Positions 52,100 through 62,283 of a stretch of DNA of 64,000 nt are shown here, piece by piece. Location of the stretch: contig NZ_CP076538.1 in the NCBI RefSeq assembly GCF_018885265.1, positions 3,384,001-3,448,000 of the forward strand. Direction: 5' to 3'. Within the stretch, counting starts at the first letter, position 1. Every line of letters starts with the position of its first letter. Below the pieces are notes generated by a model, which saw nothing but the letters and a program-made list of their open reading frames with translations, did not search any database and had not been told where the DNA came from. The translations under genes and the position numbers were made by a program. This stretch comes from Amycolatopsis aidingensis (GTDB taxonomy: Bacteria; Actinomycetota; Actinomycetes; Mycobacteriales; Pseudonocardiaceae).

Positions 52100-54835
52100 T
52101 CAGGCGTCGAGCCGGTAGCGCCGGATCGCCTCTCGCGGTGTCCCGTCCGCGCTGCCGCTGTCGTCGTCGCCGCGCATCGCGAGCACGGCGACGGCGATCG
52201 ACTCGGCGTCGATGTGGAAATGCCTGCGCAGGGCGCTTCGTAGGTCGGAACGGCCGAAGCCGTCGGTGCCGAGGGAGAGGTAGTCGTTTGCCAGCCAGGG
52301 CGCGATCTGGTCCGGCACGGCTCGCATGAAGTCGCTGACCGCGATCACCGGCCCTGGCTGCTCGCGCAGGGCGCTGGTGACGTAGGGGATCCGGCGCGGC
52401 TGGTCCGGATGCAGCAGGTTCCACTCGTCGCACTCCATGGCCTCGCGGCGCAGCTCGCTCCAGGAGGTCGCCGACCAGACGTCGGCCGCGACGCCCCAGT
52501 CCTCGGCCAGCAGGCGCTGCGCCTCAAGTGCCAGGGGCATGGCCACCCCGGAGGCCAGGATCTGGGCCCGCGGCGCTTCGCCCTCGACCGGGGCACGCCG
52601 GTAGCGGTACAGGCCACGCAGGATCCCGCGCTCCAGTTCGCCGCGCTCGGACTCGGGCGTCTCCGCGGGCTGCTGGTACGGCTCGTTGTACACGGTGAGG
52701 TAGTAGAAGACGTCCTCGCCATCGGGATGCCGTTCGGTCGAGCCGTACATCCGGGCCAGCCCGTCCCGGACGATATGCGCGATCTCGAAACCCCAGGCGG
52801 GGTCGTAGTGCACGCAGGCCGGGTTGGTGGAAGCCAGCAGGGGTGAGTGCCCGTCCTGGTGTTGCAGGCCCTCGCCGTTGAGCGTGGTGCGGCCCGCGGT
52901 GGCTCCGATCAGGAAGCCGCGCCCCAGCTGGTCGCCCATCGCCCAGATGAAGTCGCCGGTGCGCTGGAAGCCGAACATGGAGTAGAAGACGTAGACCGGG
53001 ATCATGGGTTCGCCGTGGGTGGCGTAGGAGGTGCCCGCCGCGATGGCGGAGCCCATGCCGCCCGCCTCGCTGATGCCCTCGTGCAGCAGCTGGCCGCTGC
53101 TGGATTCCCGCCAGGACAGCAACATCTCCCGGTCCACCGAGTCGTAGCTCATCCCGGCGGGCGAGTAGATCCGGCACTTCGGGAACAGGGAGTCCATCCC
53201 GAAGGTGCGTGCCTCGTCCGGGATGATCGGCACGATCCGGGGACCGACCTCGGGGTCCTTCAGCAGTTCCTGCAGCAGCCGGACGAAAGCCATGGTGGTC
53301 GCCACCGGGCTCGAGCCGGAACCGCGGCGCAGACCCTGGTACGCCTGCTCGCCCGGCAGGGTCAGCCGCCGCGGCCGGACCGACCGGCGGGGCAAGGGCC
53401 CGCCGAGCTCGCGCCTGCGCCGCCGGAGGTACTCCAGCTCCGCGGAGTCCTCGCCGGGGTGGCAGTACGGCGGCAGTTCGGCGTCCAGCTCGGCATCGGA
53501 GATCGGCAGGCGCAGCCGGTCCCGGAAGGTCTCCAGTTCCTCGCCGGTCAGCTTCTTCATCTGGTGCGTGGCGTTGCGTGCCTCGAAGTCCGGCCCGAGC
53601 GTCCACCCTTTGATGGTGTGCGCCAGGATGACCGTCGGCTGGCCGGTGTGCTCCCGCGCGGCGCGGAAGGCGGCATAGACCTTGCGGTAGTCGTGGCCGC
53701 CCCGGGACAGCCGTTCCAGGTCGGTGTCGGAGTGGTCCGCGATCAGGTCGCGCAGCCGCGGGTCGTCGAAGAAGTGTTCCCGGATGTACCCGCCGGATTC
53801 CGCGGAGTAGGTCTGGAACTGCCCGTCCGGAGTGGTGTTCATCCTGTCCAGCAGCACTCCTTCGGTGTCCATGGCGAGCAGGGGATCCCAGTCACGGCCC
53901 CAGACCACCTTGAGTACGTTCCAGCCCGCGCCGCGGAAGTGCGCCTCCAGTTCCTGGATGATCTTGCCGTTTCCCCGTACCGGCCCATCGAGCTGCTGCA
54001 GGTTGCAGTTGATTACGAAGGTCAGGTTGTCCAGCTGCTCGCGGGCGGCCACCCCGATCTGCCCGATCGACTCCGGTTCGGCCATCTCGCCGTCGCCGAG
54101 GAAGGCCCACACGTGCGAGTCCCCGGTGTCGCGGATGCCGCGGTCGCGCAGGTACCGGTTGAACCGGGCCTGGTAGATCGCGTTGCTGGGGCCAAGGCCC
54201 ATGGTGACGGTCGGGTACTCCCAGAAGTCCGGCATCAGCCGCGGGTGCGGGTAGGACGGCAGCCCGCCGCCCGGATGGGAGAGCTCCTGCCGGAACCCGT
54301 CGAGCTGATCCTCGCTCAGCCGCCCCTCCAGGTAGGCCCGGGCGTAGATCCCCGGGGAGGCGTGCCCCTGGATGAACACCTGGTCCCCGGAGCCGTCCTC
54401 GCCTCGACCGCGGAAGAAGTGGTTGAACCCGACCTCGTACAGGCTGGCCGCCGAGGCGTAGGTCGCGATATGCCCGCCGACCCCGATTCCGGGCCGGTTC
54501 GCCCTGGCCACCATGATCGCCGCGTTCCACCGGATGTAGGCGCGGATGCGGCGCTCCAGATGCTCGTCCCCTGGGAACTCCGGCTCGTGCTCCGGCGGGA
54601 TGGTGTTCACGTAGTCGGTGCTGCGCAGCCCGGGAACGCCGACCTGGCGGGTCCTGGCCCGCTCCAGCAGCCTGAGCATCAGGTAACGGGCCCTGGTCGT
54701 GCCGTGGGTGTCCACCACCCCGTCCAGGGACTCCACCCACTCCGCGGTCTCGGCGGGGTCGGTGTCCGGCAGCTGACTGGGCAGCCCGTCGCTGATGATC
54801 GGGTAACCGGTGCTTGCCGACTCCCGGTGACTCAC
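52100..54835 (-). CDS. aceE: Pyruvate dehydrogenase E1 component, homodimeric type
   Basis: A 911-residue thiamine-diphosphate enzyme that decarboxylates pyruvate and passes the acetyl group to the lipoyl domain of E2. Landmarks: [21 protein letters not shown] near the N terminus; the ThDP/Mg motif [21 protein letters not shown] with [14 protein letters not shown]; and late [35 protein letters not shown] and [17 protein letters not shown], all typical of AceE. GTG 54835 (VSHRES) is chosen, with GAGG about 9 bases upstream; GTG 54844 is an alternative. E2 and E3 genes are not adjacent. It is divergent from the pyruvate-oxidase-like gene 202 bases away. Confidence 0.95.
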   Translation of the reverse strand: MSHRESASTGYPIISDGLPSQLPDTDPAETAEWVESLDGVVDTHGTTRARYLMLRLLERARTRQVGVPGLRSTDYVNTIPPEHEPEFPGDEHLERRIRAYIRWNAAIMVARANRPGIGVGGHIATYASAASLYEVGFNHFFRGRGEDGSGDQVFIQGHASPGIYARAYLEGRLSEDQLDGFRQELSHPGGGLPSYPHPRLMPDFWEYPTVTMGLGPSNAIYQARFNRYLRDRGIRDTGDSHVWAFLGDGEMAEPESIGQIGVAAREQLDNLTFVINCNLQQLDGPVRGNGKIIQELEAHFRGAGWNVLKVVWGRDWDPLLAMDTEGVLLDRMNTTPDGQFQTYSAESGGYIREHFFDDPRLRDLIADHSDTDLERLSRGGHDYRKVYAAFRAAREHTGQPTVILAHTIKGWTLGPDFEARNATHQMKKLTGEELETFRDRLRLPISDAELDAELPPYCHPGEDSAELEYLRRRRRELGGPLPRRSVRPRRLTLPGEQAYQGLRRGSGSSPVATTMAFVRLLQELLKDPEVGPRIVPIIPDEARTFGMDSLFPKCRIYSPAGMSYDSVDREMLLSWRESSSGQLLHEGISEAGGMGSAIAAGTSYATHGEPMIPVYVFYSMFGFQRTGDFIWAMGDQLGRGFLIGATAGRTTLNGEGLQHQDGHSPLLASTNPACVHYDPAWGFEIAHIVRDGLARMYGSTERHPDGEDVFYYLTVYNEPYQQPAETPESERGELERGILRGLYRYRRAPVEGEAPRAQILASGVAMPLALEAQRLLAEDWGVAADVWSATSWSELRREAMECDEWNLLHPDQPRRIPYVTSALREQPGPVIAVSDFMRAVPDQIAPWLANDYLSLGTDGFGRSDLRSALRRHFHIDAESIAVAVLAMRGDDDSGSADGTPREAIRRYRLDA

Positions 54836-55037
54836 CGCATTCACCTCGGCTTGCTCGGGCGGGTCGGTACGCGACCCCGCGGTCTCTGGTCGATGATCGT
54901 TTGTCTCCCGGGCTACCGGGTGCCCGCCCTGGCGGTCGGTGAAACCGGCACGGTTCGGGCCGACGCGGAGCGGGATTGGACCCGGCGCGTGGCGGGTAGC
55001 CGCAGTCGAGTGCCCACCATGCCCGAGGAGGACAGAC

Positions 55038-56828
55038 ATGCCCGAGACGGTCGGCGACCACCTGCTGCGACGGCTCCGCGAATGGGGGGTCGAGCAGGTG
55101 TTCGGGTATCCCGGCGACGGGATCAACGGGATCGTGGCCGCCTTCGGCGCGGCGGACAACCGGCCCCGGTTCATCCAGGCCAGGCACGAGGAGATGGCCG
55201 CCTTCCAGGCGGTCGGTTACGCCAAGTTCAGTGGCCGGTGCGGGGTATGCATGGCCACCTCCGGCCCCGGCGCGGTGCACCTGCTGAACGGGCTGTACGA
55301 CGCCAAGCTGGACCACGTGCCGGTGGTGGCGATCGTGGGGCAGGTGGCGCGCAGCGCGATGGGCGGCAGCTACCAGCAGGAGGTGGACCTGCAGGCCCTG
55401 TTCAAGGACGTCGCCGCGGAGTATCTCGTCGAGGTGAACGTGCCGGAGCAGTTGCCGAACGCGCTGGACCGCGCCATCCGCACCGCCGAGGCACGGCGGG
55501 CACCAACCGCGGTGATCATTCCAGCGGATCTGCAGGAGCAGGAGTACACGCCACCGCAGCACGAGTTCAAGCAGGTGCCCTCCAGCCCGCCGTCCTCCGC
55601 AAGGGCCGTGGTGACCCCGCCCGAGGACGAGCTCGCCCGCGCGGCCGAGGTGCTGAACGCGGGGGAGCGGGTCGCCATCCTGGCCGGGCAGGGCGCCCGC
55701 AACGCGGCCGAGGAACTGGCCCAGGTCGCCGACCTCACCGGGGCCGGGGTGGCCAAGGCCCTGCTCGGTAAGGACGTGCTGCCCGACGACCTGCCGTACG
55801 TCACCGGCGCCATCGGGCTGCTCGGTACCCGGCCCAGTTACGAGCTGATGCGGGACTGCGACACCCTGCTCATCGTCGGCTCCAACCTGCCGTACTCCCA
55901 GTTCCTTCCGGACTTCGACCAGGCGCGGGGAGTGCAGATCGACATCGACGGCTCGATGATCGGCATGCGGTTCCCCACCGAAGTGAACCTGGTGGGCGAG
56001 GCCAAGGGCACGTTGCGGGCGCTGTTCCCGCTGCTGGAGCACAAGGACCCCGGCACCTGGCGGGACACCATCAAGGGCAATATCGCCTCCTGGTGGGAGA
56101 CCATGGAGCAGCAGGCGAACCTGGAGGCGCACCCGGTGAACCCGATCCGGGTGGTGCACGAGCTGTCCCCGCGGATCCCCGAGGACGCCATGGTCACCGC
56201 CGATTCGGGTTCCTCCACCAACTGGTACGCGAGGAACCTGCGGATGCGCGGCCGGATGCGCGGTTCGCTTTCCGGGACCCTGGCGACCATGGGACCCGGC
56301 GTGCCCTACGCCATCGGCGCCAAGTTCGCCTTCCCGGACCGGCCCGCGGTGGCGCTGGTCGGCGACGGTGCCATGCAGATGAACGGGCTGGCCGAGCTGC
56401 TCACCATCGCCCGGTACAGTCCGTTGTGGACCGATCCGCGCCTGGTGGTGTGCGTGTTCCACAACAACGACCTGAACCAGGTGACCTGGGAGCTGCGCGC
56501 CATGGTGGGTGCGCCCAAGTTCGAGGAGTCGCAGAACATCCCGGATGTGTCCTACGCGGACTTCGCCCGTGGGCTCGGGCTGGAAGCGGTCGCGGTGGAC
56601 TCCCCGGACCAGCTCGGCGCGGCCTGGGAGCGGGTGCTCGCGGCGGACCGTCCGGCCGTGCTCGACGTGTACTGCGACGCCGAGGTGCCGCCGATTCCGC
56701 CGCACGCCACCTTCGAGCAGCTGAAGTCCACTACGGAAGCGCTGTTGAAGGGCGACCCGAACGCCTGGCACGTACTGGTGCAGGGAGCAAAGACCAAGGC
56801 ACAGGAGTTCCTGCCGAGCCGGAGCTGA
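55038..56828 (+). CDS. Thiamine-diphosphate enzyme, pyruvate oxidase/dehydrogenase (PoxB-like)
   Basis: A 596-residue member of the acetolactate synthase/pyruvate oxidase superfamily. Catalytic Glu lies in [19 protein letters not shown]; the central domain ([21 protein letters not shown] to [13 protein letters not shown]) would hold FAD; the ThDP-binding motif is [15 protein letters not shown] ending in FHNND. Family members decarboxylate pyruvate to acetate with electrons going to quinone (PoxB) or to oxygen with phosphate (Pox). The C terminus has no clear amphipathic lipid-binding helix like that of E. coli PoxB, so the acceptor is uncertain. ATG 55038 follows GAGGAGGAC closely. Facing away from aceE, it offers a second route for pyruvate. 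Confidence 0.87.
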   Translation: MPETVGDHLLRRLREWGVEQVFGYPGDGINGIVAAFGAADNRPRFIQARHEEMAAFQAVGYAKFSGRCGVCMATSGPGAVHLLNGLYDAKLDHVPVVAIVGQVARSAMGGSYQQEVDLQALFKDVAAEYLVEVNVPEQLPNALDRAIRTAEARRAPTAVIIPADLQEQEYTPPQHEFKQVPSSPPSSARAVVTPPEDELARAAEVLNAGERVAILAGQGARNAAEELAQVADLTGAGVAKALLGKDVLPDDLPYVTGAIGLLGTRPSYELMRDCDTLLIVGSNLPYSQFLPDFDQARGVQIDIDGSMIGMRFPTEVNLVGEAKGTLRALFPLLEHKDPGTWRDTIKGNIASWWETMEQQANLEAHPVNPIRVVHELSPRIPEDAMVTADSGSSTNWYARNLRMRGRMRGSLSGTLATMGPGVPYAIGAKFAFPDRPAVALVGDGAMQMNGLAELLTIARYSPLWTDPRLVVCVFHNNDLNQVTWELRAMVGAPKFEESQNIPDVSYADFARGLGLEAVAVDSPDQLGAAWERVLAADRPAVLDVYCDAEVPPIPPHATFEQLKSTTEALLKGDPNAWHVLVQGAKTKAQEFLPSRS

Positions 56829-56849
56829 CCGGGCCCCGAGGAGAGCGAT

Positions 56850-57266
56850 ATGGCATGGATCCGGCGTAACCCATGGGTGACTGCCGCCGTGGCGGGCCTG
56901 TTGCTGGGCGGCGCACTGACCGCGACGGGCATCGGGTCCGGCGCGTCGGGCCCGGTGTGGGTGGGGATGCCACTGGCGCTGCTGGTGTTCCTGCTGTGGC
57001 CGCTCGTCGGGCGGATACGGTCCCGGGTGGAAGCGGCGGAGGACATGGCTCTGAACGAGCGGTCCGGCTCCGCCAGGGCGCTCGGCGGCCGACCCGATCC
57101 GCTGGCGCCCGACCAGCACAGCACCACCGGCACGACCCCGAACGGGATATTCGTCGGCAGGGTGGCCGGCGAGGACACCGGCGCCACCGGGATCACCGGC
57201 GCCGAGCGCAGGGCCCAGGCCCGCGACGAACCGGAGCGCCGGGACGGGCAGCCCGGCCGGGGGTAG
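56850..57266 (+). CDS. Small membrane protein of unknown function
   Basis: 138 residues. Two hydrophobic segments (about residues 8-28, VTAAVAGLLLGGALTATGIG, and 34-54, PVWVGMPLALLVFLLWPLVG) are followed by a polar, Gly/Asp/Arg-rich tail that is probably cytoplasmic and disordered. GAGGAG 7 bases before ATG 56850 is a good ribosome-binding site, and it lies 21 bases after the pyruvate-oxidase-like gene, so the two are likely co-transcribed. No known domain recognised. Confidence 0.65.
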   Translation: MAWIRRNPWVTAAVAGLLLGGALTATGIGSGASGPVWVGMPLALLVFLLWPLVGRIRSRVEAAEDMALNERSGSARALGGRPDPLAPDQHSTTGTTPNGIFVGRVAGEDTGATGITGAERRAQARDEPERRDGQPGRG

Positions 57267-57302
57267 TGCCGTGAACAGGTTCCGCCGGTGGCGCTGGTAG
57301 AA

Positions 57303-57338
57303 CAAGATCGGCAGGAGTCCAATATCGTGCCGATCTTG
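57303..57338. terminator. Hairpin between convergent genes
   Basis: CAAGATCGGCA (57303-57313) pairs perfectly with TGCCGATCTTG (57328-57338) around a 14-base loop. It lies downstream of the small membrane protein gene and faces the helix-hairpin-helix gene end. It is probably a transcription terminator; no U-tract. Confidence 0.5.
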
Positions 57339-57463
57339 CAGGAGCGCGCTGCCCGTGCCATGCCCGCCGAGTACGTCGAGTGGATCGCAGGGCGGCGGGC
57401 ACGGCGCTGCCGCATGGCGTGGCCGGACCGGCAGAGCGGAACGCGGTAACCGGCGGCCGGGCG

Positions 57464-57679
57464 CTACCGAGTGGCGAAGGCGAGGCCCCTGGCGGCCAGC
57501 TCCTCCTCGAGGATCCGGATCGCCTTGGGTCCCACGCCATGGATCCGCAGCAGCTCCGCGGAGGACACGCCGGTCAGCTGGTCGTACCGGGTGTACCCGT
57601 GCAGCGCCAGCTCGCGCCGGGCGACCCTGCCGATGCCGTGCGGGAACTCCGTCGGTTCGGCGGCATCCTGAGTCGGCAT
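57464..57679 (-). CDS. Helix-hairpin-helix DNA-binding protein
   Basis: A 71-residue protein with one helix-hairpin-helix motif: GYTRYDQLTGVSSAELLRIHGVGPKAIRILEEELAARGL, read as two short helices joined by HGVGPKA, the Gly-x-Gly DNA-phosphate contact. It resembles the HhH part of the RNA polymerase alpha C-terminal domain. ATG 57679 has GAAGGA about 6 bases upstream; an upstream in-frame ATG would add 14 residues without conservation signs. It stands alone. Role unknown; nucleic-acid binding is inferred. Confidence 0.7.
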   Translation of the reverse strand: MPTQDAAEPTEFPHGIGRVARRELALHGYTRYDQLTGVSSAELLRIHGVGPKAIRILEEELAARGLAFATR

Positions 57680-57751
57680 TCCGATCCTTCCTGGTTGCCT
57701 GTCCTGGGACCGGGAAATCATATCCGGTACCAGGCGTGCGCCATTCGGGTT

Positions 57752-58999
57752 TCATGCGTCCTTACCTTGGCGGTGGAGGAGGTTGCGTCTGGGTCTTCGC
57801 TCCGGGTCCAGAAACGCGGGTGGGATGAACTCGGGTAGTCCGTTGCGTATGCGGACTTGCCAGTCGGTGTGGTGGATGAGGTTGTGGTGGTACCAGCACA
57901 GCAGGGCCAGGTTGTATAGCGCGGTGGGTCCTCCGTGAGCCCAGTGGATCACGTGACGGGCCTGGCATTGTTTGGGTTTCCGGCGGCAGCCGGGGAAGGT
58001 GCATCCGCGGTCCCGCAAAATCAAAGCCCTGCGGATGGCCAGCGGCACCGCGCGTGTGCGTTGTCCGATGTCGAGGATTTCGCCTTTGCTGCCCAGGACG
58101 GCGGGCACGAGGTAGGAGTCGCAGGCCATCCGCCGGATTTGGGCGGCGGAGTAGGACTCCTGCCCGTGCAGCAGCCCGTATCCGGTGCCGTGCTTCAAGT
58201 CTTCGAGGGTGATGGTCACCATGACGGTGAAGGGTTCGCCCGCCTCGGTGGGCCCTTCCTCCGGGCACCCCGCTGCCACGCGCAGCACGTCGGCGAACGC
58301 GTCCCCCTGGCGTTGGTACTTGCTGCGCCGGTCGGGTTCGTCTGTGGTGCTGGCGGGTTTGGCGCGGGGTTCGATCAGCCCGGTGAGTACCGCGGCGGTT
58401 TCGGCGTCGAGGTCGAAGGTGCCGCGGAGTCGTCCGCCGCGGGTTTCGCGCCAGTCCAGGGAGCGTTCCGGCCGGGCCAGCTCCTCCTCCGTGGGTGGGG
58501 TGCCGTCCTGGTCCAGCCGCGCCAGAATTTCTTTACCCAGCGCGGTGACGGTGTGGGGTTCGTACTCCCGCGCGGCCTTGGTCAGCAGCGCCTCGGCATG
58601 TTCCCGGTCGGGCAGGCTGACCGGCTGGGGGAACCGGGCCACGGTGGCGCGGATGGTCTCGATGTGTTCCGGCCCGATTACGCCCTCGGCCGCGGCGGCG
58701 CCCACTTCGGGCAGGTCGGGTTCCAGGGGTATGCCACCGGGTCCGTAGCGCCGCACCACCGCCCGCGCCTGGGCCACCCGTTGGCGGGCGTCATACGGGT
58801 TGACCCGCAGCATTTCTCGCGTCAACGTCGGCAGGTCGCGATACCCCTTCTGGCTCGCGGTGTCGCGGCCGTCCAACTCGGCCAGGACCGCCAGCTCCCG
58901 GGCATACAGAGCCCGCCGCTGCTGTTCGAGGTCGCCCAGCGCGGTCAGGAGTTCCTCCTCGCTCATGCGGGAGGTGTCGATGCCGAAGGTCCTGGTCAC
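57752..58999 (-). CDS. HNH endonuclease-domain protein with DUF222 (13E12 repeat family)
   Basis: A 415-residue protein. The N-terminal 270 residues (MSEEELLTALGDLEQQRRAL onward, including VGAAAAEGVIGPEHIETI) are the DUF222 region abundant in high-GC actinobacteria. The C terminus is an HNH domain: zinc Cys residues in CTFPGC, then CQARHVIHWAHGGPT with the catalytic His, and NLALLCWYHHNLIHH. Such proteins are numerous in mycobacteria and relatives and often behave as mobile or rapidly duplicating genes; their substrate is unknown. The GTG at 58999 is used; ATG of MSEEE is 12 residues later. No transposase or target repeat was seen next to it. Confidence 0.88.
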   Translation of the reverse strand: MTRTFGIDTSRMSEEELLTALGDLEQQRRALYARELAVLAELDGRDTASQKGYRDLPTLTREMLRVNPYDARQRVAQARAVVRRYGPGGIPLEPDLPEVGAAAAEGVIGPEHIETIRATVARFPQPVSLPDREHAEALLTKAAREYEPHTVTALGKEILARLDQDGTPPTEEELARPERSLDWRETRGGRLRGTFDLDAETAAVLTGLIEPRAKPASTTDEPDRRSKYQRQGDAFADVLRVAAGCPEEGPTEAGEPFTVMVTITLEDLKHGTGYGLLHGQESYSAAQIRRMACDSYLVPAVLGSKGEILDIGQRTRAVPLAIRRALILRDRGCTFPGCRRKPKQCQARHVIHWAHGGPTALYNLALLCWYHHNLIHHTDWQVRIRNGLPEFIPPAFLDPERRPRRNLLHRQGKDA

Positions 59000-59148
59000 A
59001 ACCCCAGACTACCGTGCTATCGACCACATGTTCGATACACGATCGGGTGATGGTGCAGGGGTTGGATGTTGGGCGACTCCGGTTTGAGCAGCCGGGGTAG
59101 GGGTAACCCGGTGGGGCGAAGGCCGATCTCCATGCCCTGCGAGGAGGA

Positions 59149-59370
59149 ATGATGCCGAGTGCACCCAGGCGGTCCCCGGCGACGGCGCAACGGAACTGGA
59201 TCGAGGCGCACAACTCGGCGGAGCGCGTGGATGCCTCGGCCGGCAAGGAGGCCCTGTACCGGCAGGCCGCCCGGCTGGGCGTTCGCGGACGGTCTTCGAT
59301 GACCAAGCAGCAACTGGTCGATGCCCTGCGACGTGCGAACACGCGCGGCACGGCCACGGCGCGCACGTGA
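59149..59370 (+). CDS. Small Rho-N/SAP-like protein
   Basis: 73 residues. The C-terminal half, GKEALYRQAARLGVRGRSSMTKQQLVDALRRAN, fits the Rho termination factor N-terminal (SAP-like) fold, which binds nucleic acid through a small helical bundle. The N-terminal 25 residues are basic and unstructured. GAGGAGG at 59141-59147 precedes two adjacent ATGs (59149, 59152). The STAS gene follows, possibly in the same transcript: its stop TGA overlaps an in-frame GTG of that gene. Similar small proteins occur widely in actinobacteria with unknown roles. Confidence 0.7.
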   Translation: MMPSAPRRSPATAQRNWIEAHNSAERVDASAGKEALYRQAARLGVRGRSSMTKQQLVDALRRANTRGTATART

Positions 59371-59420
59371 CAGAGCGGCCGCCCCACTGTCCGTCAACCG
59401 TAGGCGAGAGGAACGAACCA

Positions 59421-59798
59421 GTGCTGATCAATACTATTTCGGCGCAGGGTGACCTCGTGGTTCAGCGTGCGTGGCTGGACGCGATCTCCGTTGTCCGGGT
59501 CGACGGCGAGATCGATCTCGGCAATGCCGAGGTGCTGGAAGGGCCGATCGAGGAAGCGTTGTCGGCACGGCCGGAAGGCCTGATCGTCGACCTGACCGAG
59601 GTCCGGTTCTTCGGCTCTTCCGGTCTGTCCCGGCTGGTGGACGCGGCCGAGCGGTCCGAGGCGACCGGCGCGCTCATGTCGGTGGTCTCCACCCGCCGCG
59701 AGGTGCTACGCCCGATCCGCGCCACCGGGCTTTCCGGCTACCTGCGGGTTCGTTCCTCGGTCAGCGAGGCCGCGCGCGACCTGGTGGCCACCCGGTAG
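59421..59798 (+). CDS. STAS-domain anti-sigma factor antagonist
   Basis: A 125-residue single STAS domain of the SpoIIAA/RsbV type. ISVVRVDGEIDLGNAEVLEGP opens the fold, and LIVDLTEVRFFGSSGLSRLV carries the phospho-acceptor Ser in the GSSGL loop, where family members usually have DSSGL. Such proteins release a sigma factor by binding its anti-sigma kinase when unphosphorylated. GTG 59421 with AGAGGA about 8 bases upstream is preferred; an earlier GTG at 59367 overlaps the previous stop and would add 18 residues. No anti-sigma kinase or sigma gene is adjacent. Converges on selD 6 bases downstream. Confidence 0.85.
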   Translation: MLINTISAQGDLVVQRAWLDAISVVRVDGEIDLGNAEVLEGPIEEALSARPEGLIVDLTEVRFFGSSGLSRLVDAAERSEATGALMSVVSTRREVLRPIRATGLSGYLRVRSSVSEAARDLVATR

Positions 59799-59804
59799 GC
59801 GCGG

Positions 59805-60797
59805 TCAGCGGACCACGACGGTGTGCGGGCCGGAGGGGGTCAGCTCACCGATGACCGCAGCGCCGGGGATCTCACCGGCGACCAGTAGCCCGCCCGAGGT
59901 CTGCGCGTCGGCCAGCAGTAGGGCCTCCTGTTCACCAATCGCGTCCAGGTCGGCGTGCGGCCGAACCCAGTCCAGATTGCGGCGGGTGCCACCGCTGACG
60001 TACCCGTCGCGTACCGCATCCCTTGCGCCGTCCACATAGGATACCGCGGCAGCGTTCACCGTGGCCGTCACCCCGCTGGCCCGTGCCAGCTTGTGCAGGT
60101 GACCGAGCAGGCCGAAGCCGGTGACATCGGTGGCGCACCGGATTCCGGATGCCACCGCCGTGGCGGCCGCGTCCGCGTTCAGGGCCGTCATCGTGGCGAT
60201 CGCCGCCTCGAACCGTTCCCCGGTGGCCTTGTGCCGGGTGTTCAGCACGCCGATGCCGAGCGGTTTGGTCAGCGACAGCGGGAGTCCCGGGCAGCCGGCA
60301 TCGTTGCGCAGCAACCGTTCCGGGTCGGCCGTGCCGGTGACGGCGAGGCCGTACTTCGGTTCCGGGTCGTCCACGCTGTGCCCGCCTGCCAGGTGGCAAC
60401 CCGCCTGCGTACAGGAGTCCACCCCGCCGCGCAGGGTCTCGGTGGCCAGTTCGAGCGGAAGTACCTCACGCGGCCAGCCGAGCAGGTTCACCGCCACCAC
60501 CGGGATTCCGCCCATCGCGTAGACGTCGGAGAGCGCGTTGGCGGCGGCGATCCGGCCCCAGTCATAGGGATCGTCGACCACCGGGGTGAAGAAGTCGGTG
60601 GTGGCGATGACCGCGAGGTCGTCGCGGACCCGCACGGCCGCCGCGTCGTCCCCGGCCTCCAGCCCGACGAGCAACTCGCCTGCGGGCAGCTGGGGCCGGT
60701 TGCCGCCGAGGCTGCTCACCATCTCCTCCAGTTCTCCTGGCGGGATCTTGCAGGCACAGCCGCCACCGTGCGCGTACTGGGTCAGCCGGTAGGTCAT
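59805..60797 (-). CDS. selD: Selenide, water dikinase
   Basis: A 330-residue enzyme that makes selenophosphate from selenide and ATP, the selenium donor for SelA. The N-terminal catalytic loop is HGGGCACKIP with Cys14 (the position that is Cys or Sec in the family) and Lys17. Other AIR-synthase-fold landmarks are DDAAAVRV, TTDFFTPVVDDPYDWGRIAAANALSDVYAMGG and ADAQTSGGLL. It is a normal Cys form with no in-frame TGA. It is transcribed away from the tRNA-Sec gene that starts 81 bases beyond its ATG; together with selA and selB it forms a complete selenocysteine locus. Confidence 0.95.
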   Translation of the reverse strand: MTYRLTQYAHGGGCACKIPPGELEEMVSSLGGNRPQLPAGELLVGLEAGDDAAAVRVRDDLAVIATTDFFTPVVDDPYDWGRIAAANALSDVYAMGGIPVVAVNLLGWPREVLPLELATETLRGGVDSCTQAGCHLAGGHSVDDPEPKYGLAVTGTADPERLLRNDAGCPGLPLSLTKPLGIGVLNTRHKATGERFEAAIATMTALNADAAATAVASGIRCATDVTGFGLLGHLHKLARASGVTATVNAAAVSYVDGARDAVRDGYVSGGTRRNLDWVRPHADLDAIGEQEALLLADAQTSGGLLVAGEIPGAAVIGELTPSGPHTVVVR

Positions 60798-60878
60798 GTC
60801 TCCATGCTCCTCGCCCCCATCCGGGTGGCAAAGCGCGGCGTGCCTTGCGAGGATGGGCGAATGGCTGGCGCGGGACAG

Positions 60879-60973
60879 GGAGGCGTATCCGGCCTGGTGG
60901 TCGGCGCGGTCTTCAAAACCGTTGAGTGGCGGGCACCGTCGCTGGCGGGTTCGATTCCCGTCCGCCTCCGCCA
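60879..60973 (+). tRNA. selC: tRNA-Sec (anticodon UCA)
   Basis: A 95-base tRNA including CCA. The acceptor stem pairs GGAGGCG (60879-60885) with CGCCTCC (60963-60969), followed by discriminator G and encoded CCA. The anticodon loop CTTCAAA (60911-60917) gives anticodon TCA at 60913-60915, closed by GCGGT/ACCGT. A long variable arm (GGCGGGCACCGTCG region) and the TCGATTC-type T loop are present, as in selenocysteine tRNAs. It reads UGA as selenocysteine with SelB. Located between divergent selD and selA, 17 bases before the selA start. Confidence 0.95.
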
Positions 60974-60990
60974 GCGCGGCGGGTGGCGGG

Positions 60991-62283
60991 ATGACTGACC
61001 CTCGCCGCCGTATCCCGGCCACGGACACGGTGCTTGCCAGACCGGAGTTCATCACCGCCGAGCGTGCGCTGGGCCGCGCGCTGGTCCGGTCGGCGGTGAC
61101 CCGGGCGCAGGAACGGGCCAGGGCCGGGGAAATCGAGCCGGAAATGGTGGCAGAGTCCGCGTTGGCCGCGTTGCCGCGCACGGCGGCGGGTCTGCGGCCG
61201 GTGATCAACGCCACCGGCGTCGTGGTGCATACCAATCTGGGGCGGGCGCCGCTGTCGGGATCGGCGCGGGAGGCCGTGGCCGATGCGTGCGGGGCAACCG
61301 ATGTGGAGTTCGACCTGGCCAGCGGGCAGCGGGCGCGGCGCGGTCGTGGGGCGCTGGCAGCGTTGGCCGAGGCAGTGCCCGCGGCGGGTGCGGTGCATGT
61401 GGTGAACAACAACGCCGCCGCACTGCTGCTGTGCGCGCTGGTGCTCGCACCGGGTAAGGAGATCGTGCTCAGCAGGGGCGAACTGGTGGAGATCGGGGAC
61501 GGTTTCCGGATCCCGGAGCTGCTGGCCGGTGCCGGGGCCAGGCTGCGTGAGGTCGGTACGACCAACCGCACCACGGCGGCGGACTACGCGACGGCCATCG
61601 GCCCGGACACCGGTTTCCTGCTGAAGGTGCACCCCTCGAACTTCCGGATCACCGGGTTCACCGGCGCGGTGCAGGTGGCGGAGCTGGCCGGGCTCGGCGT
61701 CCCGGTGGTGGCCGATATCGGGTCCGGGCTGCTCGCCCCGCATCCCACGTTGCCGGAGGAACCGGACGCCGCAGGCATGCTGCGGGCAGGGGCGAGCCTG
61801 GTGACGGCGAGTGCCGACAAGCTGCTCGGCGGCCCGCAGGCCGGCCTGCTGCTGGGGGAGGCCGCCCTCATCGAGCGGCTGCGCAGGCACCCGGTGGCCC
61901 GCGCCCTGCGGGTGGACAAGCTGACCCTGGCCGCGCTGGAGGCGACCCTGCGTGGCCCGTGGCCCCCGGTGCGGCGCGCCCTGGAGGCCGAGGTGGCGAC
62001 GGTGCGGGCCCGGGCAGAGCGGATCGCGGCGGCTCTGGCCGCGGACGGCATCGAGGCCGAGGTGACCCCGGCACGCGCCGCGGTCGGCGGTGGTGGGGCT
62101 CCGGGGGTGGAGCTGCCGAGTGCGGCGCTGAGCCTCCCGCCTGGCTGTGCCGAGCGGCTGCGTACCGGGCAGCCGCCGGTGGTGGGCAGGGTGGAGCGCG
62201 GCCGTTGCCTGCTGGACCTGCGCACGGTCGATCCGGAGGAGGACGAGGCGCTCACCGAGGCGGTACGCCGATGTACGTGGTAG
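60991..62283 (+). CDS. selA: L-seryl-tRNA(Sec) selenium transferase
   Basis: A 430-residue PLP enzyme that converts Ser-tRNA(Sec) to Sec-tRNA(Sec) with selenophosphate. PLP Lys277 lies in the conserved SADKLLGGPQAGLLLG. Also seen: VINATGVVVHTNLGRAPLS near residue 71 and GLGVPVVADIGSGLL. Start ATG 60991 comes 17 bases after the tRNA, with a modest GGCGGG upstream. The stop overlaps the start of selB by 13 bases, so the two are co-translated. Confidence 0.96.
   Translation: MTDPRRRIPATDTVLARPEFITAERALGRALVRSAVTRAQERARAGEIEPEMVAESALAALPRTAAGLRPVINATGVVVHTNLGRAPLSGSAREAVADACGATDVEFDLASGQRARRGRGALAALAEAVPAAGAVHVVNNNAAALLLCALVLAPGKEIVLSRGELVEIGDGFRIPELLAGAGARLREVGTTNRTTAADYATAIGPDTGFLLKVHPSNFRITGFTGAVQVAELAGLGVPVVADIGSGLLAPHPTLPEEPDAAGMLRAGASLVTASADKLLGGPQAGLLLGEAALIERLRRHPVARALRVDKLTLAALEATLRGPWPPVRRALEAEVATVRARAERIAAALAADGIEAEVTPARAAVGGGGAPGVELPSAALSLPPGCAERLRTGQPPVVGRVERGRCLLDLRTVDPEEDEALTEAVRRCTW

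Noticed and set aside
52847..55771. 974-residue + strand frame over aceE
   Set aside because: Antisense shadow of aceE; no recognisable domain, whereas the minus strand gives a full AceE.
57303..57338. Inverted repeat considered as a transposon end or attachment site
   Set aside because: Stem-loop spacing and position between convergent genes fit a terminator; no transposase, integrase or tRNA is near.
57272..57463. Short + strand frame after the small membrane protein gene
   Set aside because: It has no start signal, no recognisable domain and overlaps the hairpin.
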